Source: JBFMFH01 sp040752275 (GTDB lineage Bacteria > Acidobacteriota > Vicinamibacteria > Vicinamibacterales > JAKQTR01). From it: 39,607 nucleotides of DNA. The notes under the pieces are model-generated. The model did no database searches. It saw only the letters and a list, made by a program, of their open reading frames with translations, and was not told the origin of the DNA. Shown in pieces: positions 1 through 8,618 of the stretch. Position 1 is the stretch's first letter. The number at the start of each line of letters is the position of its first letter. Where the stretch lies: the NCBI GenBank assembly GCA_040752275.1, contig JBFMFH010000042.1:1-39607 (forward strand). The letters are read 5' to 3'. Both the position numbers and the translations under genes were made by a program.

Positions 1-748
1 GCCGTGCCTCTGCCGGCAGGTCGTCGGCGTTGGCTGAGAGGGCCCAGCTCACACGGGCGCGCTCGAATTCTAGGTGGCCAGCCGCCCGGCGCGGTTCACG
101 GAGGTGCACCCGACACTCGCCGGGCCGGCCGAACAGCCAGATCAGCATGTCGAACAGGTGAATGCCGATGTTCGTGACCAGCCCCCCAGATCGTTCCTCG
201 GAGCCCTTCCAGGACACGTTGTACCACCGGCCCCGTGCGGTGACGTAGGTCAGGCGGACGTCGTGTGGTGCGATGGCAGGCGCTGTGGCCAGCTCCGCTT
301 TCAAACGAAGGAGCTCCGGGTGGAGACGGAGCTGCAGGATCGCGAAGATGCGACCGTGCGTCTCGTGTTCGAGCTCCTCCAGCGCATCGAGGTTCCAGGG
401 ATTGATGACGAGCGGCTTCTCGCACACGGCGTCGGCCCCGATGCGAAGGGCGAGCCGGATGTGGGCGTCGTGGAGGTAGTTGGGCGAACAGATACTGACG
501 ACGTGGACCCGCTGCGCCGGCGGGCCCCGGCGGAGCTTCTCGAGGTGGCGGTCGAACCGTTCGAACTCGGTGAAGAACCGGACATCGAATGAGAACCGGT
601 CGAGGACACCTACAGCGTCGTGAGGATCGACGGCGGCAACGAGGGTGTTCCCCGTCTCCTGGATGGCCTTGAGGTGCCGTGGGGCCACATAACCCGCCAC
701 CCCGCAGATGGCGAAGTTGCGACCTCCAGATCCCGGTGTCGAGTCCAT
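1..748 (-). CDS. wbpB: WbpB/WlbA-like UDP-N-acetylglucosaminuronate 3-dehydrogenase (3' end beyond window)
   Basis: Gfo/Idh/MocA-family oxidoreductase, cut by the left edge after 249 codons (family about 315 residues). Reading the minus strand directly gives an N-terminal Rossmann motif GVAGYVAPRHL, then SICSPNYLHDAHIR, the CEKPL motif carrying the family's catalytic Lys, LQLRLHP, RGRWYNVSWKG and NIGIHLFDML with the conserved His. These signatures are characteristic of WbpB/WlbA, which oxidises the 3-OH of UDP-GlcNAcA with NAD, ahead of transamination to 2,3-diamino-uronic acids. The ATG at 748 overlaps the upstream gene's TGA (TGATG), which supports this start; a GTG at 751 is the only close alternative. 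Partner genes for a WbpA/E/D/I-type pathway are not in the window and may lie to the left. Confidence 0.88.
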   Translation of the reverse strand, partial: MDSTPGSGGRNFAICGVAGYVAPRHLKAIQETGNTLVAAVDPHDAVGVLDRFSFDVRFFTEFERFDRHLEKLRRGPPAQRVHVVSICSPNYLHDAHIRLALRIGADAVCEKPLVINPWNLDALEELEHETHGRIFAILQLRLHPELLRLKAELATAPAIAPHDVRLTYVTARGRWYNVSWKGSEERSGGLVTNIGIHLFDMLIWLFGRPGECRVHLREPRRAAGHLEFERARVSWALSANADDLPAEAR

Positions 749-1311
749 CACCCGCCGCCGGCCCGCCGCGTCGGCGAACGGAAGTCGCGCCAGGCCATGC
801 TGACCTCATGTGCGCCGACGATGAGCGTGAATGCGCACGTCAGGACGACGCCCCAGATCACCATCGACGGCCAGGGCCACGGTCCCTCGGTTGCGGCCTT
901 GATGATTCCGGCCACCAGCGTCCCGGCCAACACCGTCCATCCGGTCAGCCTGATCCTGTCCTGGGTGTTCAGTATCGCGACCTGACTCGTCGTCCTGAAG
1001 AGGAGTTGTGCGGTCCGGCTGCTGCGCCAGATGCGGAGCAGCACCCCCAGTCCCTTCCTCAGTGTGCCAGCGATGACGCTCGCGCCAACGGTCGCGCACA
1101 GGCGTGCGATGTCGTCCCGCGACTGCTCCTCGGTCTCCGCCGCGACGGGGCCTCCCAGGTACGCCAGCGTCGGCCGGAACACGACGAAGGCTGCCCTGAC
1201 GACGTAGCTCTCACGCGTGAGGCGGCTGAGCCATGGCCACGCTACGCTCGACTCTGCGATGCGCGAAAGCGTTCTCCTTCGGGCGGTGCCGTGATTCAGT
1301 TTCGACGGCAT
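748..1311 (-). CDS. small hypothetical membrane protein
   Basis: 187 codons, family not recognised. Two hydrophobic stretches near the C-terminus (about residues 122-142 and 150-170) look like a membrane hairpin. The N-terminal 115 residues are basic and moderately amphipathic, with no clear motif. It is on the operon strand, 13 nt after the DUF4330-like gene, and its TGA overlaps the wbpB-like ATG, so it is very likely translated as part of the operon. Because it sits between envelope-polysaccharide genes it may assist chain assembly or export, but nothing in the sequence identifies a role. Confidence 0.6.
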   Translation of the reverse strand: MPSKLNHGTARRRTLSRIAESSVAWPWLSRLTRESYVVRAAFVVFRPTLAYLGGPVAAETEEQSRDDIARLCATVGASVIAGTLRKGLGVLLRIWRSSRTAQLLFRTTSQVAILNTQDRIRLTGWTVLAGTLVAGIIKAATEGPWPWPSMVIWGVVLTCAFTLIVGAHEVSMAWRDFRSPTRRAGGG

Positions 1312-1324
1312 CGTTCGGTCCGCC

Positions 1325-2512
1325 TCACCGCGTGGTGCTTCGGGTCTCTCCGGCCTTCACGTCGAGAATCCAACCGCGCAGGCTATAGAAATGGCCCTCG
1401 AAACCGAAGGGTGCACCGAGCTTCACCGCGGTGCCCTTGTACCGCCATTCATTCAGCGCGCGTTCGACCGGCACCGTCAGTGTTGCCCGGATGATCGCCA
1501 GCCGCCGGGGCACGTCATAGACCTGCGGCGCGCCCTTGACGTTGGCGCCGGACCAATCAACGGACGTCTGGGTCTGGATGTCCTGTTCCCGCTCGAAGGC
1601 TACCAGCGTCGCAGCCGGGCCGAGTCCGGCCGATGTGATGAGTCGCTGATCCGTGTCGCGGGCACCTCTTCTCAGCAGCGGTACCGCCTCAGGGGAGGTG
1701 GCAAAGCGTACCTGGACCTCCAGCGTCCGGTGGAGCTGCGCCGCCGGCAGCGGGTCCTCCGCCTCCGACGAGCCCAGATCCAGTATCTGGAACGGCAGTC
1801 CATTGGCTCCAGCGGGCACGGTGATCGTCGCGCCGGGTGTGACAGCGACGTCTCCGACCTTGCAGGCCTCGCCCTGGGGCGCGCACACGACCCGCAAGAC
1901 TGCAAAGGCGCGAACCATGCCCGGGATGCGCTGCGGCAGGACTCCAGATGCGGTCACGATATGCACGACGGCGGGCTCCGCCGGTCCAAGCTCGACGATT
2001 TGGGCCGTTGGGACGTCTCCACTCTCAGGGAATCGCGTTCCCACCGTCAGGCGCTGGGCCAGCGCCTCCGGCACCAATGTGAACGCCCCCGACACCCGCA
2101 GCGCGATCGTCGGCTGCGGCACGACGGGCGGGCCGAGGATTGTAATAGCACCAGGGCGGCGTCCGACCTCGCGTGCTTCGTCGTACAGCACGAGGTCGTA
2201 AGTGCCCGGGGCCAGGTCCGGCAGCCTGACTTCGGCCACCTCGGGACTCTCGACGAGGAATCCGGGCGCACGGGTGGGTCCGACTGCCGCCTGCAGGAAG
2301 GGACGGAAGTTCGTCCCCGTGAGCTTCACTCGGAGGTCCTTGCCCTCTTGCAGCACCGCAGGCTCTACAGCCGCGATTGTCGGCGGTGGGGTGCGAAACA
2401 GGACATAGGCGCTGTAGGCCACCGGCACCAGCAGGAGGACGAACACGGCGACCGCGAGGTCGACGAGGTTCACCTTTCCCCAAAGCCGACCTCGATCATC
2501 CACGATTGGCAC
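1325..2512 (-). CDS. DUF4330-like membrane-anchored protein
   Basis: 395 codons from a GTG start. The N-terminus reads MPIVDDRGRLWGKVNLVDL followed by one transmembrane helix (about residues 16-38). This DxxGRLxGKxNxxDL-plus-helix layout is what I know from DUF4330 proteins. The remainder is extracytoplasmic: an IPT/Ig-like segment at about 45-130 (AVEPAVLQEGKDLRVKLTG), then mixed beta-rich sequence. The tail includes YKGTAVKLGAPFGFEG and YSLRGWILDV, resembling the DUF4330 C-terminal core. No catalytic motif is visible. It follows a polytopic membrane protein by 54 nt and precedes a small membrane protein, so these genes may form an envelope sub-module. The function of the family is not known to me. 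Confidence 0.7.
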   Translation of the reverse strand: MPIVDDRGRLWGKVNLVDLAVAVFVLLLVPVAYSAYVLFRTPPPTIAAVEPAVLQEGKDLRVKLTGTNFRPFLQAAVGPTRAPGFLVESPEVAEVRLPDLAPGTYDLVLYDEAREVGRRPGAITILGPPVVPQPTIALRVSGAFTLVPEALAQRLTVGTRFPESGDVPTAQIVELGPAEPAVVHIVTASGVLPQRIPGMVRAFAVLRVVCAPQGEACKVGDVAVTPGATITVPAGANGLPFQILDLGSSEAEDPLPAAQLHRTLEVQVRFATSPEAVPLLRRGARDTDQRLITSAGLGPAATLVAFEREQDIQTQTSVDWSGANVKGAPQVYDVPRRLAIIRATLTVPVERALNEWRYKGTAVKLGAPFGFEGHFYSLRGWILDVKAGETRSTTR

Positions 2513-2566
2513 GGTCCAAGCGCATCCTTTCTGGCTCTCCCAGGTTGTGGTTGCCGCCGTTCGTGT

Positions 2567-3967
2567 CTACGCGCTGGCTGCTCCCCCGAAGTTGCCCGGA
2601 GTGATCCGCTTCAGCACCGAAACCGCGCCGAGCGCACCAAGGCACGCGACGAAGGGCACAACCGTGTCGCGGAACCTGACCAACGTCCCGACGTTGCCCA
2701 TGTTCGGAGCGATCACCGCAGCGGCCGAGCAGATAAGTCCGATGAGCATCCATGTCAGGCATGCGTCGCGTCGGATTCCCGTCACGACACCGGGAACGGC
2801 CAGAATCAAGAGACTGTACCAGATCAGTTGCTGCGGTACGAACAGTAACTCGGAGTGCGTTTCGATCGTCCACGGCAGTGGCGCCACGGCGAAGCTCCAC
2901 ACGGCTCTCGCAAGGAAGCGTTGCGCTTCCGGCCACGTCATCGATTCCAACGCACCGGGAAGATAGAGCCGCTCGTCCAGCAGTTTGTAGCCGTGGCCCT
3001 CGGTTCGGACATGTCCGGTGTGCAGCGTGGCCGATTCCACCAGCAAGGGCATGAGGCGGGACTGGACCTGTGGTGTCTCTATCAGCCGGCCGCCCAGGAA
3101 CCATACCAGCAGGACGGCCACCCCGAGGAGGTAGAGGCGGCGGGTCAAGAACGTCCCTGCCAGCGCAAGGCCGAGGGTCCCTCCCACGAACACGAACGCG
3201 CCGGCCCGGATGCCTCCGAGCGCCACGGTCGCGCCCGTCACCATCCCGATCCCGCCGAGGCGCCAGACGAGGCCCGTCCGCTGAAGGAACGTCACCGAGC
3301 CGGACACCACACCAACGGTGAGCAGGAAATAGAGCGACTCCTTCAGTGCCGACAGGGACCAGCAGAATAGGGTCGGCATGAACAGGGTCACCACCAGGGC
3401 AACAAGCGAGGCCGCCGCGCCGTAGGCGTGGCGCACCGTTCTGTGGAGCAACGCCGCCGCGGCAAGGTAGCACGAGATGTTGAAGAAATGGACAGCGAAC
3501 GGCGCCTCACCGAGCAGGTACTGCAGGTAGGCAATCACCTGCACGTAGCTCGACCAGCCGTAACGGTCATATGTCAGCCGGAACAGGGACGGGTCCAGTG
3601 GAACCCCGGACCAGAAGCTGCGGATCCACAGGGAGCGTCGCTTCATGAAGACCCCGTCGCCGTCGAACCAGAAGCTCGTCACGGGCTGACCTGAGTACAA
3701 CGAATACACAAACAGCCCGGCGATCATGGCCAGTCGTGCCGCAATGGCGACACACAGGAGCGTCTGGACCAGCTTGCGCTCACGCGACTCCAAGCCTCGG
3801 CCGGCGAGTGCGACAATCACTCCCATCACGCCGGCCGAGCACACTGCCAGCGGCGACGCCGTGATCGCAATGCCAAGCATGGCTGCGCCGAGTGCCGCCG
3901 GCCATCGCAACCGGGCCGAGAGCGTTCTTGCCGTGACCGGAGGCGAGCTGTTGTGTTCCGCTTCCAT
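2567..3967 (-). CDS. polytopic membrane protein, GT-C-like or polymerase-like
   Basis: 466 codons with about ten hydrophobic segments spread through the protein, separated by a longer loop at about 95-135 (FWFDGDGVFMKRRSLWIRSFW, shown in part) and another at about 315-360. Motifs such as FFNISCYLAAA and SALKES are reminiscent of integral-membrane glycosyltransferases or polysaccharide polymerases. I cannot assign a defined family, and no unambiguous Asp-Glu catalytic loop is recognised. Its ATG overlaps the TAA of the regulator gene upstream (TAATG), so the two are translationally linked. In a locus with a Wzx-like flippase a Wzy polymerase would be expected; this and the 32406-34895 protein are the only multi-pass candidates. 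Wzy is therefore a possible but unproven assignment. Confidence 0.6.
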   Translation of the reverse strand: MEAEHNSSPPVTARTLSARLRWPAALGAAMLGIAITASPLAVCSAGVMGVIVALAGRGLESRERKLVQTLLCVAIAARLAMIAGLFVYSLYSGQPVTSFWFDGDGVFMKRRSLWIRSFWSGVPLDPSLFRLTYDRYGWSSYVQVIAYLQYLLGEAPFAVHFFNISCYLAAAALLHRTVRHAYGAAASLVALVVTLFMPTLFCWSLSALKESLYFLLTVGVVSGSVTFLQRTGLVWRLGGIGMVTGATVALGGIRAGAFVFVGGTLGLALAGTFLTRRLYLLGVAVLLVWFLGGRLIETPQVQSRLMPLLVESATLHTGHVRTEGHGYKLLDERLYLPGALESMTWPEAQRFLARAVWSFAVAPLPWTIETHSELLFVPQQLIWYSLLILAVPGVVTGIRRDACLTWMLIGLICSAAAVIAPNMGNVGTLVRFRDTVVPFVACLGALGAVSVLKRITPGNFGGAASA

Positions 3968-4656
3968 TACGGTTCGCCGCCCGATGTCGGCCCGGCCACA
4001 CGCGGTGCCGCGGCTGCGCCAACTGCCTCGCCAAGGTCAGTGGCTGGCGTGTGACGTATGGTCACGAGCTTGTGTCGAGGTATGCCGCGCTGAACAAGGC
4101 CGTGCACGATCTCGGCAGGGCTGTCGAGCGTCGCGATCACCAGTGCGTCGAACGGGATCTCGGCGCACTGGTGAGGATTCAGAACGGGTTGACCCAGGAA
4201 TGTGCCACGCGCCACTCCATCGAAGACGCCCACGAAATCCAGGCCGAGTTCGAGGATCGACAGGTAGGCTAGTTCGGCCGCTTCACCCGAGCCATAGATG
4301 GCGACGCGCCGGTGCTGGCCACCGGCGAGTGGTTTCAAGGCCTGCCGCAGGTGCAGCCGGGTCTGTCCGTACAGGTGCAGAGAGTACTCCATGAACTCGT
4401 ATGTCAGGCGTGTCTTCTCGGCGATCCCCTTCGGCGTGACCAGGTACCGGATCCGGTTGGCCTGAACGTTCACGCACTTGACGAACCCCTTCCGGACAAG
4501 GCGCTTGAGATACAGGTTGGTCATGCCCAGCGCGATGCCCAGTTTGGTCGCCAGGCGCCGCTGGGTGATCCGCTCGTTCTCGGCAATGGCCTCCAGGGCC
4601 AGCAGGTCACGTCGCGCTTCGGTCTTCACGATGTCACCATGTGCGTGGGCCGCCAT
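3967..4656 (-). CDS. EPS-associated MarR-like winged-helix regulator fused to a Rossmann (CoA-binding-like) domain
   Basis: Residues about 15-85 form a winged helix: LLALEAIAENERITQRRLA, then KLGIALGMTNLYLKRLVRKG, then a wing ending in YLVTPKGIAEK and a helix LTYEFM. This closely follows the MarR_EPS type of regulator found inside exopolysaccharide loci. After a linker, a Rossmann-like domain begins at about residue 117 (VAIYGSGEAAEL, then FVGVFDG, GQPVLN and ALVIAT). It resembles the nucleotide- or CoA-binding domain of PglF/CapD proteins, so it may sense a nucleotide-sugar or dinucleotide; that is inference. The start is ambiguous: ATG 4656 is used here, GTG 4629 would give a 4-nt GTGA overlap with asnB, and GTG 4671 is also in frame. 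The gene lies inside the operon it may control. Confidence 0.75.
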   Translation of the reverse strand: MAAHAHGDIVKTEARRDLLALEAIAENERITQRRLATKLGIALGMTNLYLKRLVRKGFVKCVNVQANRIRYLVTPKGIAEKTRLTYEFMEYSLHLYGQTRLHLRQALKPLAGGQHRRVAIYGSGEAAELAYLSILELGLDFVGVFDGVARGTFLGQPVLNPHQCAEIPFDALVIATLDSPAEIVHGLVQRGIPRHKLVTIRHTPATDLGEAVGAAAAPRVAGPTSGGEP

Positions 4657-6566
4657 GACTGGCGGGTCCACTCAGAGAGCAGGCGCAGCCAGACCTCGAA
4701 GGTCAGGAGTGTCCAGAGCTGCAGGCCCAGGTTGGCCCGCCTTTCCTCGTGGTCCCGGACGAGCGCTTCGACCCGCTGGCGGGATAGGTAGGAGGAATAC
4801 CGGGCATTGCTGGCGAGGAGCGTTTCCCGGACGTAGCCGCGTAGCTCGCCGCGAAACCACGTGTCGAGAGGGATGCCGAACCCCATCTTGCCCCTCTTCT
4901 TGATGGATGTCGGGAGCAGGTCGGCGAAGGCTTCACGCAGCACGACCTTCCGCTGCATGCCACTGAGTTTCAGCTCGTCTGGTAATTGCGCCACGTACTC
5001 GGTGAGTTCACGGTCCAGGAACGGCGACCGTGTTTCAAGGGAGTTCGCCATGCTGGATCGGTCCATCTTCACCAGGAGATCGTCGCGGAGGTACGTGCGA
5101 TAATTGACGTGCAGCAACTGGCCCAGCGTCGAGAGCGGCGCGAGGTCAGTCATTTCGGGCCTCAGGTGCGCCAGCCGGTCGATCGGTTCCAACAATGCGA
5201 GACACTTCGGCTCAAAGAGTGCCTCGACATCGTCGTAGAACAACGTGATCCATCGCGTCATGCGCTCGTGCAGCGGCAGGTCCATGGCCCGCGCGAAGCG
5301 CTGCGCGCGGGCGAGCAGGTGTCGTCCATTCGCTGGAGAGGGAAGCCTGGAAAGCGAGAGTGATAGCAGACGTCGCGCCACACGAGGAATCCGCTCGGCA
5401 GCAAGAGCCGCTCCGAAGCGAACATATCCGGCGAACAGCTCGTCGCCACCGTCGCCGTTCAAGGCCACTGTTACGTGCTGCCTCGTGAGCTGCGACACGA
5501 TGTAGGTAGGGATCGCCGAGGCATCGCCAAACGGGCCGTCATGATGCCAAACGAGCTTCTCGACCAGGCCGACGGCTGACGGCGTCACCCGGAACTCCGT
5601 GTGGTCGGTCTTGAATCGCTCGGCCACGGTCCGCGCGTGAGCGGTCTCGTCGTACGCGGGATCCCCGTCGAATCCGATGCTGAACGTGCGTACGGGCGCC
5701 GACATCTGTCGGCTCATCACTCCCACGACGATGCTCGAATCGATGCCGCCACTCAGAAACGCGCCTATCGGCACGTCACTAATCAGGCGCCGAGCCACGG
5801 CTTGCTCGACGAGCTCACGGACGCGGGCGGCGGCTTTCGCCCGCCCAGGCCCACGCGAGGCGGCAAGCTCCGCCTTTGACCGGTAGCGCAGTCGCCAGTA
5901 GGTGTGCTGCCGGATGTCGCCGCTTTCGGCAATGGTCAGTGTACTCGCCGGCTCGACGTGTTTGACGTCCCGGTACAGCGTCCGGGGGCCGGGCACGCAG
6001 CCGTACAAGAGGTACGCGGGGAATGCCGACGGGTCGGGCTCGATTCGCGCCTCCGGGTGCTGGAAGAACGCCTTGATTTCCGACGCGAACAGGATGCAGT
6101 CCCGGCAGACCAGATAGAAGAGCGGCTTCTTCCCCGCACGGTCCCTTGCGAGAACCAGGCGCCGCAGGCGGCCGTCCCAGATGGCAATCGCGAACATGCC
6201 GTCCAAGTCGGCGATCGCGTCGACTCCCTTTTCCTCGTACAGGTGAACGATGACCTCGGAGTCCGAGTGCGAGCGGAAGCGATGACGTCCTTCGATGTCC
6301 CGGCGCAGGTTCCGGTAGTTGTAGATTTCGCCGTTGAAGACGACCTGGATCGACCCGTCCTCGTTCGGCATGGGCTGGTTGGCGTTCGGCGTCAGATCGA
6401 GGATGCTCAGGCGCCTGAACCCGAGGCCGACCCGGCCGTCCGAGGACAGAAAGAGGCCCGCCGTGTCCGGGCCGCGGTGCACGAGCGTGTCGCGCATTGC
6501 GGTTAAGCGCTCCGGTTGGACGACGCCAGCGCCGCCCAAGCGCAACTCACCACAGAAACCGCACAT
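4626..6566 (-). CDS. asnB: asparagine-synthase-like glutamine amidotransferase (AsnB family)
   Basis: 646 codons, full length for the family. The protein begins MCGFCGEL, so Cys2 becomes the N-terminal nucleophile of a class II glutamine amidotransferase domain (about 1-220; RGPDT, FNGEIYNY and SDSEV are visible). The synthetase domain carries the PP-loop SGGIDSS at 272-278 and GDGGDELFAGY at 371-381. Both catalytic halves look intact. Members embedded in O-antigen loci can amidate uronic acids rather than aspartate; WbpS of Pseudomonas aeruginosa O6 is the precedent I know. The WbpB-like gene in the same operon makes that plausible here. The product could equally be a general asparagine synthase. 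It is preceded by a GT2 gene with a 31-nt gap. Confidence 0.88.
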   Translation of the reverse strand: MCGFCGELRLGGAGVVQPERLTAMRDTLVHRGPDTAGLFLSSDGRVGLGFRRLSILDLTPNANQPMPNEDGSIQVVFNGEIYNYRNLRRDIEGRHRFRSHSDSEVIVHLYEEKGVDAIADLDGMFAIAIWDGRLRRLVLARDRAGKKPLFYLVCRDCILFASEIKAFFQHPEARIEPDPSAFPAYLLYGCVPGPRTLYRDVKHVEPASTLTIAESGDIRQHTYWRLRYRSKAELAASRGPGRAKAAARVRELVEQAVARRLISDVPIGAFLSGGIDSSIVVGVMSRQMSAPVRTFSIGFDGDPAYDETAHARTVAERFKTDHTEFRVTPSAVGLVEKLVWHHDGPFGDASAIPTYIVSQLTRQHVTVALNGDGGDELFAGYVRFGAALAAERIPRVARRLLSLSLSRLPSPANGRHLLARAQRFARAMDLPLHERMTRWITLFYDDVEALFEPKCLALLEPIDRLAHLRPEMTDLAPLSTLGQLLHVNYRTYLRDDLLVKMDRSSMANSLETRSPFLDRELTEYVAQLPDELKLSGMQRKVVLREAFADLLPTSIKKRGKMGFGIPLDTWFRGELRGYVRETLLASNARYSSYLSRQRVEALVRDHEERRANLGLQLWTLLTFEVWLRLLSEWTRQSWRPTHMVTS

Positions 6567-6597
6567 CTTGCTGATCCGATTACAGCCCTGAACGGCC

Positions 6598-7662
6598 TCA
6601 CTTCATGCCGAGGATCGTCCGGGCCGCAGAGTGATGACGCGTCGCCCACGCCAGCGGCTGGGTGGCGTGCGTAGCAATCAGTGCCCGCACGGCTCCGTAG
6701 ACCATCGACCGGACAGGACCGGAGCGGTACGCCTTCAACTGATCCAGGGCACTGCGGAATTGTGCCGGCGTCAGGCGGTAGTTCATGATCTCGAACAGGG
6801 ATCGGCGCCCGCTCGTATCGGTTCGGGACCCCTCATCCCTGAAGTGCATGCCGATCTCGTAGGCGAGCGCCCAGAAGAGGTACCGTCTGATGTCGGCTCG
6901 CCACCTCCGCACGCGCCCAGCATGCTCGGGCCACCGGGCCAGGTGGTCATCACAGTACCGTTCGAGGTTCTGCTGATAGTCCTTCACGATGGCTTCGATG
7001 GGGCGCGCGCTGTGGGACTCGACGTTCTGCCGCCAGCGCCACAGCCTCTTGGCGATGTGGCCGACGTCGGCCGTCTCCGCGAGACGGAACCAGACGGGGA
7101 AGTCACCGAACCCAATCGGCGCATCCGTGACGAACCTGATGTCTCCCAGCGCCGATCTGCGGATCATCGCACCCGGAATGCCGATCGACGAACGGCCGGA
7201 GCGCATGGTCTGGTCGATGTACTCGAGACCGAGCGTGACCGGCGCCACGGGGTAGTCCCGCACACCGATTCGTTCTCCGGCGTCATCGATCAGGTCCCAG
7301 TCCGAGCACACGACGCCCACGGTGGGATGGGTTTCGAGGAAGGACACGTACTCCCGGACGATGGCGGGGTTGCGCCGGTCATGGTCGTGAACGATGCACA
7401 GGTACTCGCCACGGCTCGCGTCCATGCAGAAGTTGTGGTTCCCGTGAAGGCCGATGTTCGCAGGGTGCCTGACGTAGCGGATCCTGGCATCCGCCTGCGT
7501 CGCGCCTCGGCACAGCGCTTCGGTTCCATCTTCCGAGGCGTTGTCGCTAATCAGGATGTCGATCGGCGAGTAGTCCTGTCCGCGAAGGTCCTCCAGTGTC
7601 TCGCGGAGGTGCGCTTCGCGATTCCTCGTGGGGATTGCAATGGTGACCAGTGGGCGGCCCAT
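6598..7662 (-). CDS. glycosyltransferase family 2
   Basis: 354 codons. The N-terminal GT-A fold is clear: VTIAIPTRNREAHLRETLEDL, then ISDNASEDGTE, then NIGLHGNHNFCMDASRGEYL. The acidic metal-binding site is VHDHDRR rather than a classic DxD. The IGIPGAMIRR and GFGDFPVWFRLAE segments correspond to the acceptor-site and catalytic-acid regions of the family. The C-terminal 110 residues are helical and basic. It transfers a sugar from an NDP donor to a lipid-linked acceptor on the cytoplasmic membrane face; the specificity cannot be read from sequence. Its position just downstream of the CDP-sugar cassette suggests it may use that cassette's product. Confidence 0.88.
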   Translation of the reverse strand: MGRPLVTIAIPTRNREAHLRETLEDLRGQDYSPIDILISDNASEDGTEALCRGATQADARIRYVRHPANIGLHGNHNFCMDASRGEYLCIVHDHDRRNPAIVREYVSFLETHPTVGVVCSDWDLIDDAGERIGVRDYPVAPVTLGLEYIDQTMRSGRSSIGIPGAMIRRSALGDIRFVTDAPIGFGDFPVWFRLAETADVGHIAKRLWRWRQNVESHSARPIEAIVKDYQQNLERYCDDHLARWPEHAGRVRRWRADIRRYLFWALAYEIGMHFRDEGSRTDTSGRRSLFEIMNYRLTPAQFRSALDQLKAYRSGPVRSMVYGAVRALIATHATQPLAWATRHHSAARTILGMK

Positions 7663-7687
7663 GTCTACGCCGGGAACGTCGTTGAGA

Positions 7688-8596
7688 TCAGGCCGCGCGC
7701 AGCCGGTCTCGCCACCACCTCACCGTCAAGTGGATGCCCTCATCCAGAGGGACCCGCGGAGTCCAACCGACATCGCCTCGCAGGCGACGGACGTCGGCGC
7801 AGATTCGGTCTGGATCGTCGGGCCGATCGGGCAGCGCGCCCAGGCTGATCAAGTCGGGGCGCCCGCACTCTTCGCCAACCTGGGTGATAATCTCCCGTGT
7901 CTGGACGGCCGTGCCCGATGCGATGTTGACCGGGCCCAGAATCGCGCTGTCGAGAATCGCGGCCATCGCCTCACCGGCATCCGCGACGTACAGGTAGTCG
8001 CGCTCCGCCCGGCCGGACGCGCAGTGGGCGACCTCCCCCCGCAGCAGAGCGGTGGTCACCGACGGGACCAGCCTCACGGGAGGCTCGTGCGGACCGTAGA
8101 GGAAGAACAGTCGGCCCCACGCGAGTTCGACTCGTTCCTGCACGGCCAACGTGGCCAGAATCCTGCGAAGCGCGTCCTTTGAGGCACCGTACAGGGAGCG
8201 CGGCTCCAGCGGGGTGGTTTCTTCTGAAAGATCCTGGACGCCCCAACGGTACTCGGCGCAGGTCCCGGCGATGACGATGCGCTTCCCGCCGCTCTCGACG
8301 AACGTCCGGACCAGATCCAGCGAGGCGCCGACCCACCGGAGGTTCTCCCGGGAGGTCCAGAATGCTCCGGGATCCACCACCCAGGCGAGGTGAACCAGAT
8401 GGGTGGCGCGCACCTGCTCGAACAGCGTCCGCGACCCGCCGGGATCGAGGATGTTCAGCCGGTGCCAGATCAGGCGACTGGTGTCCTGCCCGCCCCTCCC
8501 CGAGGTCACGACATGGACCTCATAGCCCCGGTCGAGGAGCGCAGGCACGACGTGGCGCCCGATGAAGCCTGTCGCTCCGGTGACGACGACTCGCAT
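7688..8596 (-). CDS. NAD(P)-dependent SDR, probable NDP-4-keto-sugar reductase or epimerase
   Basis: 302 codons. Extended short-chain dehydrogenase with the nucleotide-binding motif VTGATGFIGRHV at residues about 5-16 and the catalytic YGASK (YxxxK) near 140. VHLAW and NIASG, also typical of this family, are visible. It starts 22 nt after the C-methyltransferase gene. In analogous branched-sugar pathways (for example mycarose) a reductase completes synthesis by reducing the 4-keto group after C-methylation. That role is inferred from gene order; sequence alone supports only SDR epimerase/dehydratase family membership. Confidence 0.82.
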   Translation of the reverse strand: MRVVVTGATGFIGRHVVPALLDRGYEVHVVTSGRGGQDTSRLIWHRLNILDPGGSRTLFEQVRATHLVHLAWVVDPGAFWTSRENLRWVGASLDLVRTFVESGGKRIVIAGTCAEYRWGVQDLSEETTPLEPRSLYGASKDALRRILATLAVQERVELAWGRLFFLYGPHEPPVRLVPSVTTALLRGEVAHCASGRAERDYLYVADAGEAMAAILDSAILGPVNIASGTAVQTREIITQVGEECGRPDLISLGALPDRPDDPDRICADVRRLRGDVGWTPRVPLDEGIHLTVRWWRDRLRAA

Positions 8597-8618
8597 TGCA
8601 GGCGGCCGGTCTCCTGCC

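Noticed and set aside
1391..2848. Long plus-strand open frame (485 codons) opposite the DUF4330-like gene
   Set aside because: Composition is Arg/His/Ser-rich with no recognisable domain, and it lies antisense to two genes that read as sensible proteins. High-GC codon use on the opposite strand explains it.
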